From positions 248,001-312,000 of the forward strand of contig JACKPV010000024.1 of the NCBI GenBank assembly GCA_024233305.1: a DNA stretch of 64,000 nucleotides. The letters run 5' to 3'. Positions 44,114-53,418 of the stretch are shown here, one piece after another. The translations under genes and the position numbers were made by a program. Each line of letters starts with the position of its first letter. The first letter of the stretch is position 1. Below the pieces are notes generated by a model. It ran no database searches, was not told where the DNA came from, and saw nothing but the letters and a program-made list of their open reading frames with translations. This DNA is from Verrucomicrobiales bacterium. Lineage in GTDB: Bacteria > Verrucomicrobiota > Verrucomicrobiia > Limisphaerales > J093.

Positions 44114-45643
44114 TCAACCCTGCCGGAGCTGACGATATAGTTCCCGGCGGTGGTTGAAGATGTTAACCGTTAGAGGCAGGTGTCCGGGCAGCGAGTGAGT
44201 GGCGCAGCCGAGACACGGGTCGTAGGCCCGAAAGGCCATCTCGACCTTGTTCAGCAACCCTTCAGTGACGTGCCCGCCCTTGATCAACCCCTTCGCCGCG
44301 CGCTCGACGCTCATGGCGATGCGGGCCGCGTTGTTGCCCGTGGCCACGATCATGTTGGCCATCGAGATGACCCCGCGTTCGTCCGTCTGGTAATGGTGGA
44401 ACAACGTCCCGCGCGGCGCCTCGACCACGCCCATGCCCTCGGTCGGCGTCTTCGTCGGCACCTCGCGGATCGCTTCGCTCGTGATTTCGGGATCGTTGAT
44501 CAACTGCTCGATCCGCTCCGCGGCGTAGATCATTTCGATCACGCGGGCCCAGTGCGTCGCCAGGGTATGGTGGACGGGCTTGCCGCCGAGGACCTGGTAA
44601 AACTCGTCGTAGGCCGCCTGGGCCTTCGGAGTCGCCATGCCGTCCGCGGCGTTCAGCCGCGCCAGCGGTCCCACCGCGTAAATGCTGCTGTCCGGCCCCT
44701 CGGCGAAGTCCTGCCAGCCCCGGTCCTTGAGGAAGGTGAACTTCATGTAGCTCCACGGCTCGACATGCTCGGATACGAAGTCCCGGTATTGCTGCGCGGT
44801 GAATTTGCAGACCTCCTTGCCGGTGCAGTCGACCACCCGCAACTTGCCGTCGTAGAAATTGACGCGATTCTGGTCGTCGACCATCCCCATATAACACGTC
44901 TGATGGGTAAAGGCCTCGGACTTGATCATGGCGACGTAGTCCTCGTTCTTGAGCAGCACGTCCTTGAGGACCGCGTTCGACCATTCGGCAAACTCGACAC
45001 CGTCCTTCGCCAGTTCCTGGAACTTCGGCCGGTCCTCGGGCTTGAGGCGCTTGCTGACCCCGCCGGGCAAACCGAGCACGGGATGCACGACTTTGCCGCC
45101 GAAATAGGCAATCAACTCGCGCAATCGCTTGCGGGTGTTGATGACCTTTTTGCCGGCTTCCAAACCGACCTTCCCGATCACCCCGACGATATTACGCTCG
45201 GCGGGCGGCGCCTCGGGACCGACGATGAAGTCCGGACCGCCCAGGACGAAGACATGCAACGCATGGTCTTCGAGCACGAACGTGTTGTAGACCAGCTCAC
45301 GGATCTTGCGTCCCGCCGACGTCGGTTGCGTGTGGTACAAATCGTCCAGACACTTGGTCGAGGCCATGTGGTGGGCCGTCGGACAAACGCCGCAGATGCG
45401 GCTCGTGATCTGGGGCATGTCCTCGGCGGGACGCCCCAGACTGAACACCTCGAAACCGCGCAGTTCGGGCACCTGCATGTAGGCGCGTTCGACATCGCCC
45501 TTTTCGTCGAGGTAGATGTCCACCTTGCCGTGGCCCTCGAGGCGGGTGATGGGATCAATGGTGATGTTGCGTTTCGCCGCCTGATAGGCCGCATTCGCCC
45601 GCAGGTTGCCTTCGTTGAAGACTTCTTTGACTGCCTTGTCCAT
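44114..45643 (-). CDS. mvhA: [NiFe]-hydrogenase large subunit, group 3c (MvhA-like)
   Basis: The 509-residue protein has the N-terminal nickel-ligand motif RICGVCPTAHH (Cys84, Cys87) and C-terminal motif DPCLGCATH (Cys477, Cys480), followed by a 26-residue tail after His483, the expected protease cleavage point. Sequence style (ITRLEGHGKVDIYLDEKGDV) and the neighbours mvhG, mvhD and hdrA place it in the soluble F420-non-reducing/Hdr-linked group 3c. It binds and splits H2, passing electrons to the small subunit. It is 10 bases after mvhG. Confidence 0.95.
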   Translation of the reverse strand: MDKAVKEVFNEGNLRANAAYQAAKRNITIDPITRLEGHGKVDIYLDEKGDVERAYMQVPELRGFEVFSLGRPAEDMPQITSRICGVCPTAHHMASTKCLDDLYHTQPTSAGRKIRELVYNTFVLEDHALHVFVLGGPDFIVGPEAPPAERNIVGVIGKVGLEAGKKVINTRKRLRELIAYFGGKVVHPVLGLPGGVSKRLKPEDRPKFQELAKDGVEFAEWSNAVLKDVLLKNEDYVAMIKSEAFTHQTCYMGMVDDQNRVNFYDGKLRVVDCTGKEVCKFTAQQYRDFVSEHVEPWSYMKFTFLKDRGWQDFAEGPDSSIYAVGPLARLNAADGMATPKAQAAYDEFYQVLGGKPVHHTLATHWARVIEMIYAAERIEQLINDPEITSEAIREVPTKTPTEGMGVVEAPRGTLFHHYQTDERGVISMANMIVATGNNAARIAMSVERAAKGLIKGGHVTEGLLNKVEMAFRAYDPCLGCATHSLPGHLPLTVNIFNHRRELYRQLRQG

Positions 45644-45653
45644 GGTCCGTCTC

Positions 45654-46640
45654 CTAGTGCCCGCCGCCTGTCATGTTCAAATCCACTCGCCGGCGCAACA
45701 GGCTCTTGGCAAGCCCGTAGCGATAGAACGTGCCCACGGGATCGGGAATGCCCCGGAGCGTTTCGTTGATCCCCGCCTCGTCCTTCGCCTCGATGTTGGC
45801 GCACAGCGAGGACAGGATCTTCGCTCCCTGATCCCGCACCCGGGAGGTCGGACCGAAGCAACCCGTGCAGGGCATGTTCCCCGAGGTGCAGGCCGCGCCG
45901 CAACCGCTGCGGGTCGCCGGCCCCATGCAGACCATGCCCTGCGCCAGGAAGCACAGTTCCGGGTCGGCCAGCTTCTGGTGGGGCCGGACGAACTCGGTAA
46001 AGGCCACGTTCGTCGGCTTCGTGGCCTTGCGGTCGCACTCATCACACAACGCCACATCCGGGGCGATCACCGAGCCCTTCGGCGGGAGGTTGCCGCTCAA
46101 CAAGGCATCGAAGGCCGCCCGGGTCAGGGCCGGCGTGGGCGGACAACCGGGGATGTAGTAGTCCACGTCGACGACCTGATCAAGGGTCCGGACCACGTTC
46201 CGGAACTCGGGCAGGTGCGGGTTGCGCCCGTTGTCCTGCAGGCTGACCTGCGGACGGACCTTGCCCGGATTGTCCAGGGCCGGGCATTCCTCGTAATTGA
46301 ACCGGAGGATCTGTTCGCGTGGGAACTGGTTGGCCAGCGCCGGGATGCCGCCCAATTGGGCGCAGGCGCCATAGGCGATCAGATACTGGCTCTTGCGGCG
46401 CAGCAACACCGCGAGTTCCTCCTGCTCGGAAGTCCGGATGGCGCCGTTCAGGAGCGTGGCCACGATGGATTTGTCGGCCATCGCCTCGATGTCCTTGTAT
46501 TTGAAGTCCATCGCCACGGGCCAGAGGCAGATGTCCACCTTCTCGACCACCCCGAGAATGTCCTCGGCCAGGTCCACGACCGTTTCCTCGCACCCCCCGC
46601 AGGAAGCGCACCAGTAGAAAGCCACCTTGGGTTTAGACAT
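45654..46640 (-). CDS. mvhG: [NiFe]-hydrogenase small subunit (MvhG-like)
   Basis: The 328-residue protein starts MSKPKVAFYWCASCGGCEE. Cluster cysteines are visible in CASCGGCEE, GACAQLGG, YIPGCPPTP, LCDECDRK and CTSGNMPCTGCFGP, the set for three [4Fe-4S] clusters. There is no Tat signal, so the enzyme is cytoplasmic. Start 46640 was chosen over upstream in-frame codons. The 8-base overlap with the end of mvhD suggests coupling. It carries electrons from the NiFe site to MvhD. Confidence 0.94.
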   Translation of the reverse strand: MSKPKVAFYWCASCGGCEETVVDLAEDILGVVEKVDICLWPVAMDFKYKDIEAMADKSIVATLLNGAIRTSEQEELAVLLRRKSQYLIAYGACAQLGGIPALANQFPREQILRFNYEECPALDNPGKVRPQVSLQDNGRNPHLPEFRNVVRTLDQVVDVDYYIPGCPPTPALTRAAFDALLSGNLPPKGSVIAPDVALCDECDRKATKPTNVAFTEFVRPHQKLADPELCFLAQGMVCMGPATRSGCGAACTSGNMPCTGCFGPTSRVRDQGAKILSSLCANIEAKDEAGINETLRGIPDPVGTFYRYGLAKSLLRRRVDLNMTGGGH

Positions 46641-47169
46641 GAGCCACCTCCTTTTCCGCAGTCTCCGCGCCCGAACTGCCGCAGCCGCAACCGCCGCCCT
46701 CACGAGCCTCGATTTGCGCGGCCAGAGATTCCACTTCGCGATCCCATTCCGCAAACCTGCCCGGCATGCCGAGCGGCCCGAGATTGGCGATTTGTTCCGT
46801 CATTTCGTTGACCACCCGGCGCACCTTCTCGCCTTCGGCGGCTGAGATCCACTCCAGACGCACGCGCTCGGGTTCGATGCCCATGTCGCCCAGCATGCGC
46901 TTCAGCAGCTGGAAGCGCCGGAGCATCTTGTAGTTCCCCTCGACATAGTGACAGTCGTTGGGGTGACAGCCACCGATGAGGACGCCGTCGGCGCCCTTGG
47001 TCAGGGCCTCGAGGATGAACTGGGGATCAATCCGGCCCGAACACATCAGCCGGATGACGCGGACGTTCGGGGCGTACTTGAGACGCGATACTCCCGCCAG
47101 ATCCGCCGCGGTGTAAGTGCACCAGTTGCAGAAGAAGGCCACCAGGCGCGGTTTCCACTCTTTACTCAT
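46633..47169 (-). CDS. mvhD: MvhD-like [2Fe-2S] electron-transfer subunit
   Basis: The 178-residue protein has cluster ligands in FFCNWCTYTA, RLMCSGRID and GGCHPNDCHYVEGN, diagnostic of MvhD/FrhD-type delta subunits linking hydrogenase to HdrA. A short Cys/Gly-rich tail (GGGCGCGSSG) follows. Start 47169 was chosen because upstream in-frame codons belong to the end of hdrA. It overlaps hdrA and mvhG by 8 bases each. Confidence 0.93.
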   Translation of the reverse strand: MSKEWKPRLVAFFCNWCTYTAADLAGVSRLKYAPNVRVIRLMCSGRIDPQFILEALTKGADGVLIGGCHPNDCHYVEGNYKMLRRFQLLKRMLGDMGIEPERVRLEWISAAEGEKVRRVVNEMTEQIANLGPLGMPGRFAEWDREVESLAAQIEAREGGGCGCGSSGAETAEKEVAHV

Positions 47170-49186
47170 AAGCCAGCACTCCTTCGATCTCGCTGAAGAT
47201 CTCCTCGTCATCGAACAGGTTTTGCACAATCGAGCCGGACGGACAGGATCCAACGCAGGTGCCGCACCCCTTGCACAACGCTTCGTTGATATAGGCCCGC
47301 CCCTTGCCTTCGTCGAAGAGGATGGCGGTGTAGGGACAGAGCGGGATGCAGGACTTGCAGCCGGAACATTCGTCCTCGAGGATGAACGCCGTGTTGGGTT
47401 CCTGCTCGACGAACCCCTTGTCGATCAGGGCCAGCACCTCGGCGGCCGCGGCGCCCGCCTGGGCCACCGTGTCCGGGATGTCCTTCGGTCCCTGGCACGC
47501 GCCGGCGATGTAGATGCCGTCATTGAAGGTGTTGACCGGCGCCAGCTTGGGATGGCGTTCGAGGAAGAAGCCCTCGGACCCGCAGCTCATGTTGAACATC
47601 CGCCGCACGTCCTGCGCGTCCTGCTGCGGTTCGAGGCCCGTGGCCAGCACCACCATGTCGACCGGAATCCGGCGGACATAACCCGCCAGCGTGTCCTCGA
47701 CGCGAATGACCAGCTTGCCCTCCTCGTCCGGGGTCATCGCCCAGTCGGTCACCTCTCCGACCCGGCCGCGGATGAAATGCACGCCCTCGTCGAGCAGCTT
47801 GTTGTAGAACTCCTCGTAACCCTTTCCGGGGGTGCGCACGTCGATGTAGAAATTGTAGATCTCGGCGCCGGTGTGTTCCTTGAGCAGGTGGGCCAGCTTC
47901 ATGGAATACATGCAGCAAACCCGGGAGCACCAGACGTTGGTCTTCTTGTCCCGTGAACCCACGCAGTGGATGATGCCGACCGACCGCGGCTCGCTTTTGC
48001 CATCCCGCATCACCACGTGACCGCCGGTCGGCCCCGAGGCGTTCACCAGGCGCTCGATTTCCAGCGAGGTGTAGACGTTCGGAAACCGGCCGTAACCGTA
48101 GGCCGGAGCGCGCCGCGCATCGAAGGTCTGGAAGCCGGTGGCCACGATCACGCTGCCCACTTCGTATTCCTCGATGCGCTCGACCTGTGTGAAGTCGATG
48201 GCGTTCTTGTCACCGCACGCCTCGACGCAGGTCTTCTTGCACTTGTCCGACACGACGCGCCCGCCGTCCTCGCCCTTCTTGAAGTTCAGGCACGTGTTCG
48301 GGTCAATGGCCACGATTTGCGGCGTGGCCTGCGGAAAGGGGATGTAGACGGGGCGCCGTTTGCCCAGCCCCTCGTTGAATTCGTCGGCGAACTTGGGTTG
48401 CTTGAACACGCACGCCGGAATGCAATCCTGGCACCCGATGCACGCTTCCTCGTCGATGTAGCGCGGCTTGCGCTTCACGGTCACCGTGTAGTTGCCCACA
48501 AACCCGTCGACCTTGGTGACCTCGGAGTAGCTGAGCACCTGGATGTTCTCGTGCGAACCGACATCGGACATCTTCGGGGTGAGAATGCAGGCGGCGCAAT
48601 CCAGGGTCGGGAACGTCTTGTCGAACTTGGCCATGTGACCCCCGATGGTGGGCTCGCGTTCGACCAGGATGACCTTCTTGCCCGAGTTGGCGATGGTCAT
48701 GGCGGCGTGAATGCCCGCGATGCCGGCGCCCACGACGAGGGTGGTCGGATTGATGCTGACCCGCTTGGTTTCCAAGGGCTTGTGGTGCGCCACCCGATGC
48801 ACCGCGGCCTGGGCCAGCGCCTTGGCCTTCGAGGTCGCTTCGGCGCGGTCCGTATGCACCCAGGAGTCATGCTCCCGGATGTTGACCATGTGGAAGTAGA
48901 ACTGGTTCAGCCCGCCCTTCTCCGTGGCCGAACGGAACGTCGGCTCGTGGAGCAGCGGGGAGCAGGAGGCCACGACCACGCGGTTCAACCGATGCTCGCG
49001 AATGTCCTGCTGGATCAGCTCCTGCCCCGGGTCGGAGCACATGTATTTATAGTCCTTGGAGAGCACCACCCCGGGCAGCGTGCCCACAAACTGCGCCACC
49101 TCCGGGCAGTCCACCATCGCGGCGATGTTGGTGCCGCAGTGGCAGACGTAGAACCCGATCCGCACTTCCTGTTCCTGCTTGGCCAT
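47162..49186 (-). CDS. hdrA: Heterodisulfide reductase subunit A (flavin, bifurcating)
   Basis: The 674-residue HdrA begins with the VCHCGTNIAAMVD region, followed by a FAD-binding fold (VVGAGIAGIHAA), the conserved FPTLDCAACILTPKM cysteine segment, an inserted ferredoxin pair (CIGCQDCIPAC), and two C-terminal [4Fe-4S] motifs (CSGCKSCIPLCPY; CKGCGTCVGSCPSG). HdrA is the flavin centre where H2 electrons are bifurcated: one to ferredoxin, one through HdrBC to a disulfide-type acceptor. ATG 49186 (MAKQEQEVRIG) is the family-like start. The natural acceptor in this bacterium is unknown. Confidence 0.95.
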   Translation of the reverse strand: MAKQEQEVRIGFYVCHCGTNIAAMVDCPEVAQFVGTLPGVVLSKDYKYMCSDPGQELIQQDIREHRLNRVVVASCSPLLHEPTFRSATEKGGLNQFYFHMVNIREHDSWVHTDRAEATSKAKALAQAAVHRVAHHKPLETKRVSINPTTLVVGAGIAGIHAAMTIANSGKKVILVEREPTIGGHMAKFDKTFPTLDCAACILTPKMSDVGSHENIQVLSYSEVTKVDGFVGNYTVTVKRKPRYIDEEACIGCQDCIPACVFKQPKFADEFNEGLGKRRPVYIPFPQATPQIVAIDPNTCLNFKKGEDGGRVVSDKCKKTCVEACGDKNAIDFTQVERIEEYEVGSVIVATGFQTFDARRAPAYGYGRFPNVYTSLEIERLVNASGPTGGHVVMRDGKSEPRSVGIIHCVGSRDKKTNVWCSRVCCMYSMKLAHLLKEHTGAEIYNFYIDVRTPGKGYEEFYNKLLDEGVHFIRGRVGEVTDWAMTPDEEGKLVIRVEDTLAGYVRRIPVDMVVLATGLEPQQDAQDVRRMFNMSCGSEGFFLERHPKLAPVNTFNDGIYIAGACQGPKDIPDTVAQAGAAAAEVLALIDKGFVEQEPNTAFILEDECSGCKSCIPLCPYTAILFDEGKGRAYINEALCKGCGTCVGSCPSGSIVQNLFDDEEIFSEIEGVLAYE

Positions 49187-49230
49187 GTTCGTCGTCCTTC
49201 TTTCTGCGCTTGAATTCCCGCTTCCGCCGC

Positions 49231-50100
49231 CTACGCGGCCGTGACCGCCGCCAGCGGTTTCATGGGCACAAACCCCCGCTGCAATCCGAGCCGGCCGGCC
49301 GGCAGACCGAATGCCAGTCCCATGAGCTGACTGAAGTAGACGGTCGGAATCCGCACCGGTTCCCAACGCGCGGCGATCTTGTCGTGATAGCCGTCGAGGT
49401 TGAACTGACAGAGCGGGCAGACGGTGGCGATGACGTCCGCCCCACGTTTGCGCGCTTCCTTGAGCAGGATGTAGGCGAGTCGCAACCCCGCTTTGGGCAG
49501 CGTGCCGGTAAGGCTGCCGCCGCAACACTTGGTCTTCAGCGGCCAGTCCACCACGGTTGCCCCCAACGACTCGAGCAACCGGTCCATGGTCTGCGGATCC
49601 GCCTGATCGTCGAATGTGGAGTAAGGGCGCACGATCTGGCAACCGTAGTAGGGCGCGACCTTCAGCCCCTTGAGCGGGTGGGTGACCTTCTGTTTCACCG
49701 CCTCGAGCCCGACATCGTTGAGCAGCACATCGAGCGGGTGGCGGACGGGCGTCGGCCGGGTGACCCTGAGGTTCACGCTGCCCAGCGCCTTGTCGACCAA
49801 CCGCTTCATGGCGCCGTACTCGGCCATGTAATGCTGGGTTTTGTTGAGCACGAGGTAGCAGGCGCTGCACGGAGCCATCAACTGCGCGTGCCCTTCCTGT
49901 TCCGCGATGGCCAGGTTGCGGGCGGCGAGCGCGCAGGCCTTGCCTTCGTCCACTGCCATGTAAGCCGTTGCCCCGCAGCAGCTCCAATCATCAAGTTCCC
50001 GCATCTCGATGCCGAGATGCTGCATCACGGGGAGCAGGGACTCCTCGTAAGCGCGACCGGTGCCTTTGAGCGAACAACCGGGGAAGTAACCGTATTTCAT
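49231..50100 (-). CDS. hdrB: Heterodisulfide reductase subunit B
   Basis: The 289-residue protein carries two CCG motifs, each built of separated cysteines: YFPGCSLKG / WSCCGATAY / CSACY and YYGCQIVRP / KCCGGSLTG / CPLCQF. These bind the noncubane iron-sulfur clusters that cleave disulfides in methanogen HdrB. It starts three bases after hdrC. The substrate is probably a low-molecular-weight or protein disulfide, not CoM-S-S-CoB, since no methanogenesis gene is present. Confidence 0.94.
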   Translation of the reverse strand: MKYGYFPGCSLKGTGRAYEESLLPVMQHLGIEMRELDDWSCCGATAYMAVDEGKACALAARNLAIAEQEGHAQLMAPCSACYLVLNKTQHYMAEYGAMKRLVDKALGSVNLRVTRPTPVRHPLDVLLNDVGLEAVKQKVTHPLKGLKVAPYYGCQIVRPYSTFDDQADPQTMDRLLESLGATVVDWPLKTKCCGGSLTGTLPKAGLRLAYILLKEARKRGADVIATVCPLCQFNLDGYHDKIAARWEPVRIPTVYFSQLMGLAFGLPAGRLGLQRGFVPMKPLAAVTAA

Positions 50101-50103
50101 CGC

Positions 50104-50697
50104 CTAAGCCTTTCCCTTGAGATTTTCCTGATCCACCGTCTCGACGATCTTCGCGAGTTCGGCCCGCCGCTTGATGTTCTCCTGCTTGACCGAGAACCGG
50201 CCGGTCTTCATCAACCCCATGCCCAGCTTCGCCATCCCGAGCGCTGCCAGCGGGTTGGTCTTGAGGAAGAGCTTCGTTACCAGCAATCCCTCGGACACCC
50301 GGCCGTGGTCGTGGACCATCTTCGTGAACTCCTGCGCCAGCACCGGGATCGGGAACCGCCGCGGGTAGACGCCCTCGTGGATCGCCCGTTGCTTGAGTTC
50401 GTACATGATGTCGGTGATCCGGATTTCGCGCGGGCATTCCACGGCGCAGGCGTAACAGGACGCGCACAGCCAGATGGTGTGGCTCCCCAAAACCTCCCTC
50501 TTGAAATCCTCCCGGGTCAGGGCCATCACCTGGCGCGGCGTGTAGTCCATGTAAATGCTCAGCGGGCAAACCCCGGAACAGGTCCCGCACTGGATGCAGT
50601 CCTTGAGCTTCTCACACCCCGGCACGCCCATCACCTCGCGCCCGAATCCGGGAACGCGGTCGGCCTCGTATTTGATCGTGCGCTGGATCTCGAACAT
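50104..50697 (-). CDS. hdrC: Heterodisulfide reductase subunit C (2x[4Fe-4S])
   Basis: The 197-residue ferredoxin-like protein has CIQCGTCSGVCP and CASCYACAVECP motifs and a helical C-terminus. It shuttles electrons between HdrA and HdrB. It is the first gene of the seven-gene minus-strand operon, and its promoter should be in the AT-richer stretch at 50776-50860. Confidence 0.94.
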   Translation of the reverse strand: MFEIQRTIKYEADRVPGFGREVMGVPGCEKLKDCIQCGTCSGVCPLSIYMDYTPRQVMALTREDFKREVLGSHTIWLCASCYACAVECPREIRITDIMYELKQRAIHEGVYPRRFPIPVLAQEFTKMVHDHGRVSEGLLVTKLFLKTNPLAALGMAKLGMGLMKTGRFSVKQENIKRRAELAKIVETVDQENLKGKA

Positions 50698-51009
50698 AGA
50701 ACCCTCTCGAATCCGTCTCGCTTGCTTCAGTCAGCCGCCCCCCCTCTCTGCCGGCGGCCGAAAGGGAGGGCTTGGTCATCAATATTGGTTAATCAAATAC
50801 GGTAGTCTCGTGAGCGTGTCTAACCTTGATTTGGTCAAATGTTCGCAGATTTTGGCAATCGGTCCGGCCGGCCAAAAATCAGGCGTGCCGCTCTCGCGAA
50901 GGTGCCGCCCGCCCCGACGCGGCCTCCGGACGGGGAATCGGACGGTTCGGCTCCCGAAAAACCGGCGGCCGGCGGGCAGGGAAAGGCCGGCGCCGCCACT
51001 CCCGACCGC
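50698..51009 (-). promoter_or_regulatory. Gap upstream of the hdr-mvh operon with AT-rich dyads
   Basis: The 312-base non-coding gap has a distinctly AT-rich core at 50776-50840. It includes near-palindrome TTGGTTAATCAA (50785-50796) and an interrupted dyad TTGA-N5-TCAA (50826-50838). These resemble regulator sites but do not match the FNR spacing exactly. They are probably part of the operon's promoter/operator. No gene is visible. Confidence 0.45.
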
Positions 51010-53337
51010 CTAGGAAACGCGGTGGCGCCCGGACAAAGGAGACGATCTCCCGGCATTCCCGGATTCCGGCGGGTTTCCGATCAGGCCGGCTGGCAGCACC
51101 CCCAACACGGCAACCAACGCTCCCCCAAGCGTGAGCGCGGCCAGTCGTCCGAAATCGATCACCGGCGGAAACGAGGAGAACGCCAGCAGGCCAAAGGTCG
51201 TCACCAGGATGACGCTCGTCCAGATGACCGGCCGGGCCTTGGCGGTCAAGGCCCGGACCAGGGCCTGGCCGGCATCCGTTCCGGACGCCCGTTCGTCCCG
51301 CCAGCGGGTAACCAGGTGGATGGCATCGTCGACGGCCAGTCCCAGAGCCACGGCGGCGACCATGACCGTGACGGAATTCAGCGGGACGGACCACCAGACC
51401 GCAGCGAGACCGGCCGCGCAGAGAGGAACCAGGTTAACGCCCAGAACGAGCCCGGCGAGGAACAGGGAGCGCCAGAGCAGGGCCAGCACGAGGCCGATGC
51501 TGGCCAGGGTCAGCCACAGGCTCCGCAACTGGCTGCGCAGGATGCGCCGATCGGCCTCGAGGATCGAATGCAAACCGGCGGCCGCCGATACGCGCACCCC
51601 TTCGGGCGCCGATCCGACGGCGTGCTGGACCACCCGGTCGATCATGGCGAGGTACTCGGCCGCCGGCAAATCGGGGGTTCGGATGACCAATTCGGCGACC
51701 CGCTGGTTGGAATCCGCCAGCGCCGTCAGGAAGGGGTAGTTGTAGGACCGGAGCGCCAGGACGAACATCCCCAGCACGAGCGGGCTCTCGGGCAACCGCA
51801 GCGATCCGGGACGTTCGCCCTCCCAGATCTGGTTCATCATGGCCAGCAGGGAGGCATAGGAGTAGACCCCCGAAGGTTCCGGCTGGGCGGCGGCGAATTC
51901 GTGGACGCCTTCGAGGTACTTGAGAAACCCCAAGTCGTTCAGGCCATTGGTGCGCCCGGTGTCGAACTCGATCTGGACGACGTTGATGCCCCCGTACACG
52001 CGGTCCAGTTCCGTCATCGCCCGCCGGGTCGGACTCTGCGGTGAAAGGAACTCGATGGCCCGAATGTCGGTCCGGATGTGGCGGCCGGCCCAGCCCCCAC
52101 CGACCAGGATCGCTCCCGCCAGACCAACCACCGCCAGCCGCCGCCGGGCGATGAAAGTGGTCCACCGGGTCGCCCATCGCGCTTCCCGGTCCCCCCCGGT
52201 TCGTGCCCCGCCCCAGCCAACCGGCCAGCGAAGGACAACCAGCCTGAGCAGGGCCAGCCCGGGCCCGAAGGTCAGCACGAAGATGAAACCGAGGCCAACG
52301 GCTCCCAACCGCCCGAAATCCCGGACCTGCCCCACGTCGGCCAGGGTCAACGACAACATCCCCGCCAAGGTGGTGGCGGCGGCGAACACGGATGGTTTGA
52401 ACACTTCCGCCAGCATCCCCGCGAGCGCCTGCCCGGCCTCTCCCGTCTGCCGGAATCCGCGTCGCAACGCGCCGAAAAGGTGCGCGAGCCAGGTCAGTTG
52501 AATCCCGCCGAGCAACGGCAGAGCCAGCGCCGAGAACAGACTCAGACGAAAGCCGCTCCAGGCGATCACGCCCGGCATCAACGCCAGGGCGGCCGCCTGT
52601 TGCGCCAGCACCAGCGCCAGCACCCGCCAGGAACGAAAGGTCAACCACAAGATGATCCCGAGCAGCCCCAACCCCGCCGGCAGCAGCCGCGCCAAGTCAG
52701 CCCGCAGGGTGGCCCGGATCTCCTCCGCCGCAAGCGGCAATCCGACCACCCACAGTTCCAGTCCCGCCGCCCGGAACGGCGCCAGGACCGCCGCCACCCG
52801 CTCCGTCAACGCCCGTTCCCCCGCCTCGCCGCTCACCCGGCCCCGGTAGGTCACCGTGATCAGCGAGTTCCGCCCGTCGGCGGATACCATGACGTTGCGC
52901 ACGAGCGGATGTTCCAGACAAAAGGCCTTCAAGCGCGCCCGCTCCGCGTCGTCCAACGGCCCCTCCGGCACGAACGGCACCATGTCGAAAGTGAACCCGC
53001 GCCGCACCGGTTTCGAGGAGTGGGTCAGACTCTTCACATCCAGCACGTCGGGTTCGCGGAAGAAGGCCTCACTGATCCGGCGCACCGCCTCGAGGCCCGC
53101 CGCGGAAAACAGGTCGTCGGGGCGCACGTTCACCACGACGACCTCGGTGTCGCCCAGGATCGACTCGACCTTCTCGTAGGTGGCCAGATTGCGCGAATCT
53201 CCCTCGAGCAGGACCCGCGTCTCGGAACTGACGCGCAGGCCGTCCAGGCGCCACAACAACGGCACGCACAGCAGCAGGCTCAACCCGAGCGACGCCCGCG
53301 GAAAGCGCCAAAAGGGATTCCAGTGAAAACCGCGCAC
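51010..53337 (-). CDS. MMPL/RND-family membrane transporter
   Basis: The 775-residue protein has two copies of a half-transporter: an N-terminal membrane segment, a large extracytoplasmic loop, then five membrane segments, repeated. GLAVDDAIHLVTRW in the second half matches the MMPL/HpnN-type proton-relay motif. Such proteins export lipids, including hopanoids, or small hydrophobic molecules. Substrate and partners are not identifiable. It is divergent from the sulfatase at 53419. Confidence 0.85.
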   Translation of the reverse strand: MRGFHWNPFWRFPRASLGLSLLLCVPLLWRLDGLRVSSETRVLLEGDSRNLATYEKVESILGDTEVVVVNVRPDDLFSAAGLEAVRRISEAFFREPDVLDVKSLTHSSKPVRRGFTFDMVPFVPEGPLDDAERARLKAFCLEHPLVRNVMVSADGRNSLITVTYRGRVSGEAGERALTERVAAVLAPFRAAGLELWVVGLPLAAEEIRATLRADLARLLPAGLGLLGIILWLTFRSWRVLALVLAQQAAALALMPGVIAWSGFRLSLFSALALPLLGGIQLTWLAHLFGALRRGFRQTGEAGQALAGMLAEVFKPSVFAAATTLAGMLSLTLADVGQVRDFGRLGAVGLGFIFVLTFGPGLALLRLVVLRWPVGWGGARTGGDREARWATRWTTFIARRRLAVVGLAGAILVGGGWAGRHIRTDIRAIEFLSPQSPTRRAMTELDRVYGGINVVQIEFDTGRTNGLNDLGFLKYLEGVHEFAAAQPEPSGVYSYASLLAMMNQIWEGERPGSLRLPESPLVLGMFVLALRSYNYPFLTALADSNQRVAELVIRTPDLPAAEYLAMIDRVVQHAVGSAPEGVRVSAAAGLHSILEADRRILRSQLRSLWLTLASIGLVLALLWRSLFLAGLVLGVNLVPLCAAGLAAVWWSVPLNSVTVMVAAVALGLAVDDAIHLVTRWRDERASGTDAGQALVRALTAKARPVIWTSVILVTTFGLLAFSSFPPVIDFGRLAALTLGGALVAVLGVLPAGLIGNPPESGNAGRSSPLSGRHRVS

Positions 53338-53418
53338 GCCGCCCGGTTACCACGCGCGGGCCGCGGGCGCGAGCCGGGAATGCATCGACATCCCGCGGTC
53401 CACCGCTAAACTCGCCGC

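Noticed and set aside
50781..50840. FNR/CRP-like binding boxes upstream of hdrC
   Set aside because: The half-sites do not have the exact FNR spacing (TTGAT-N4-ATCAA) and no regulator gene adjoins. Kept only as unnamed dyads.
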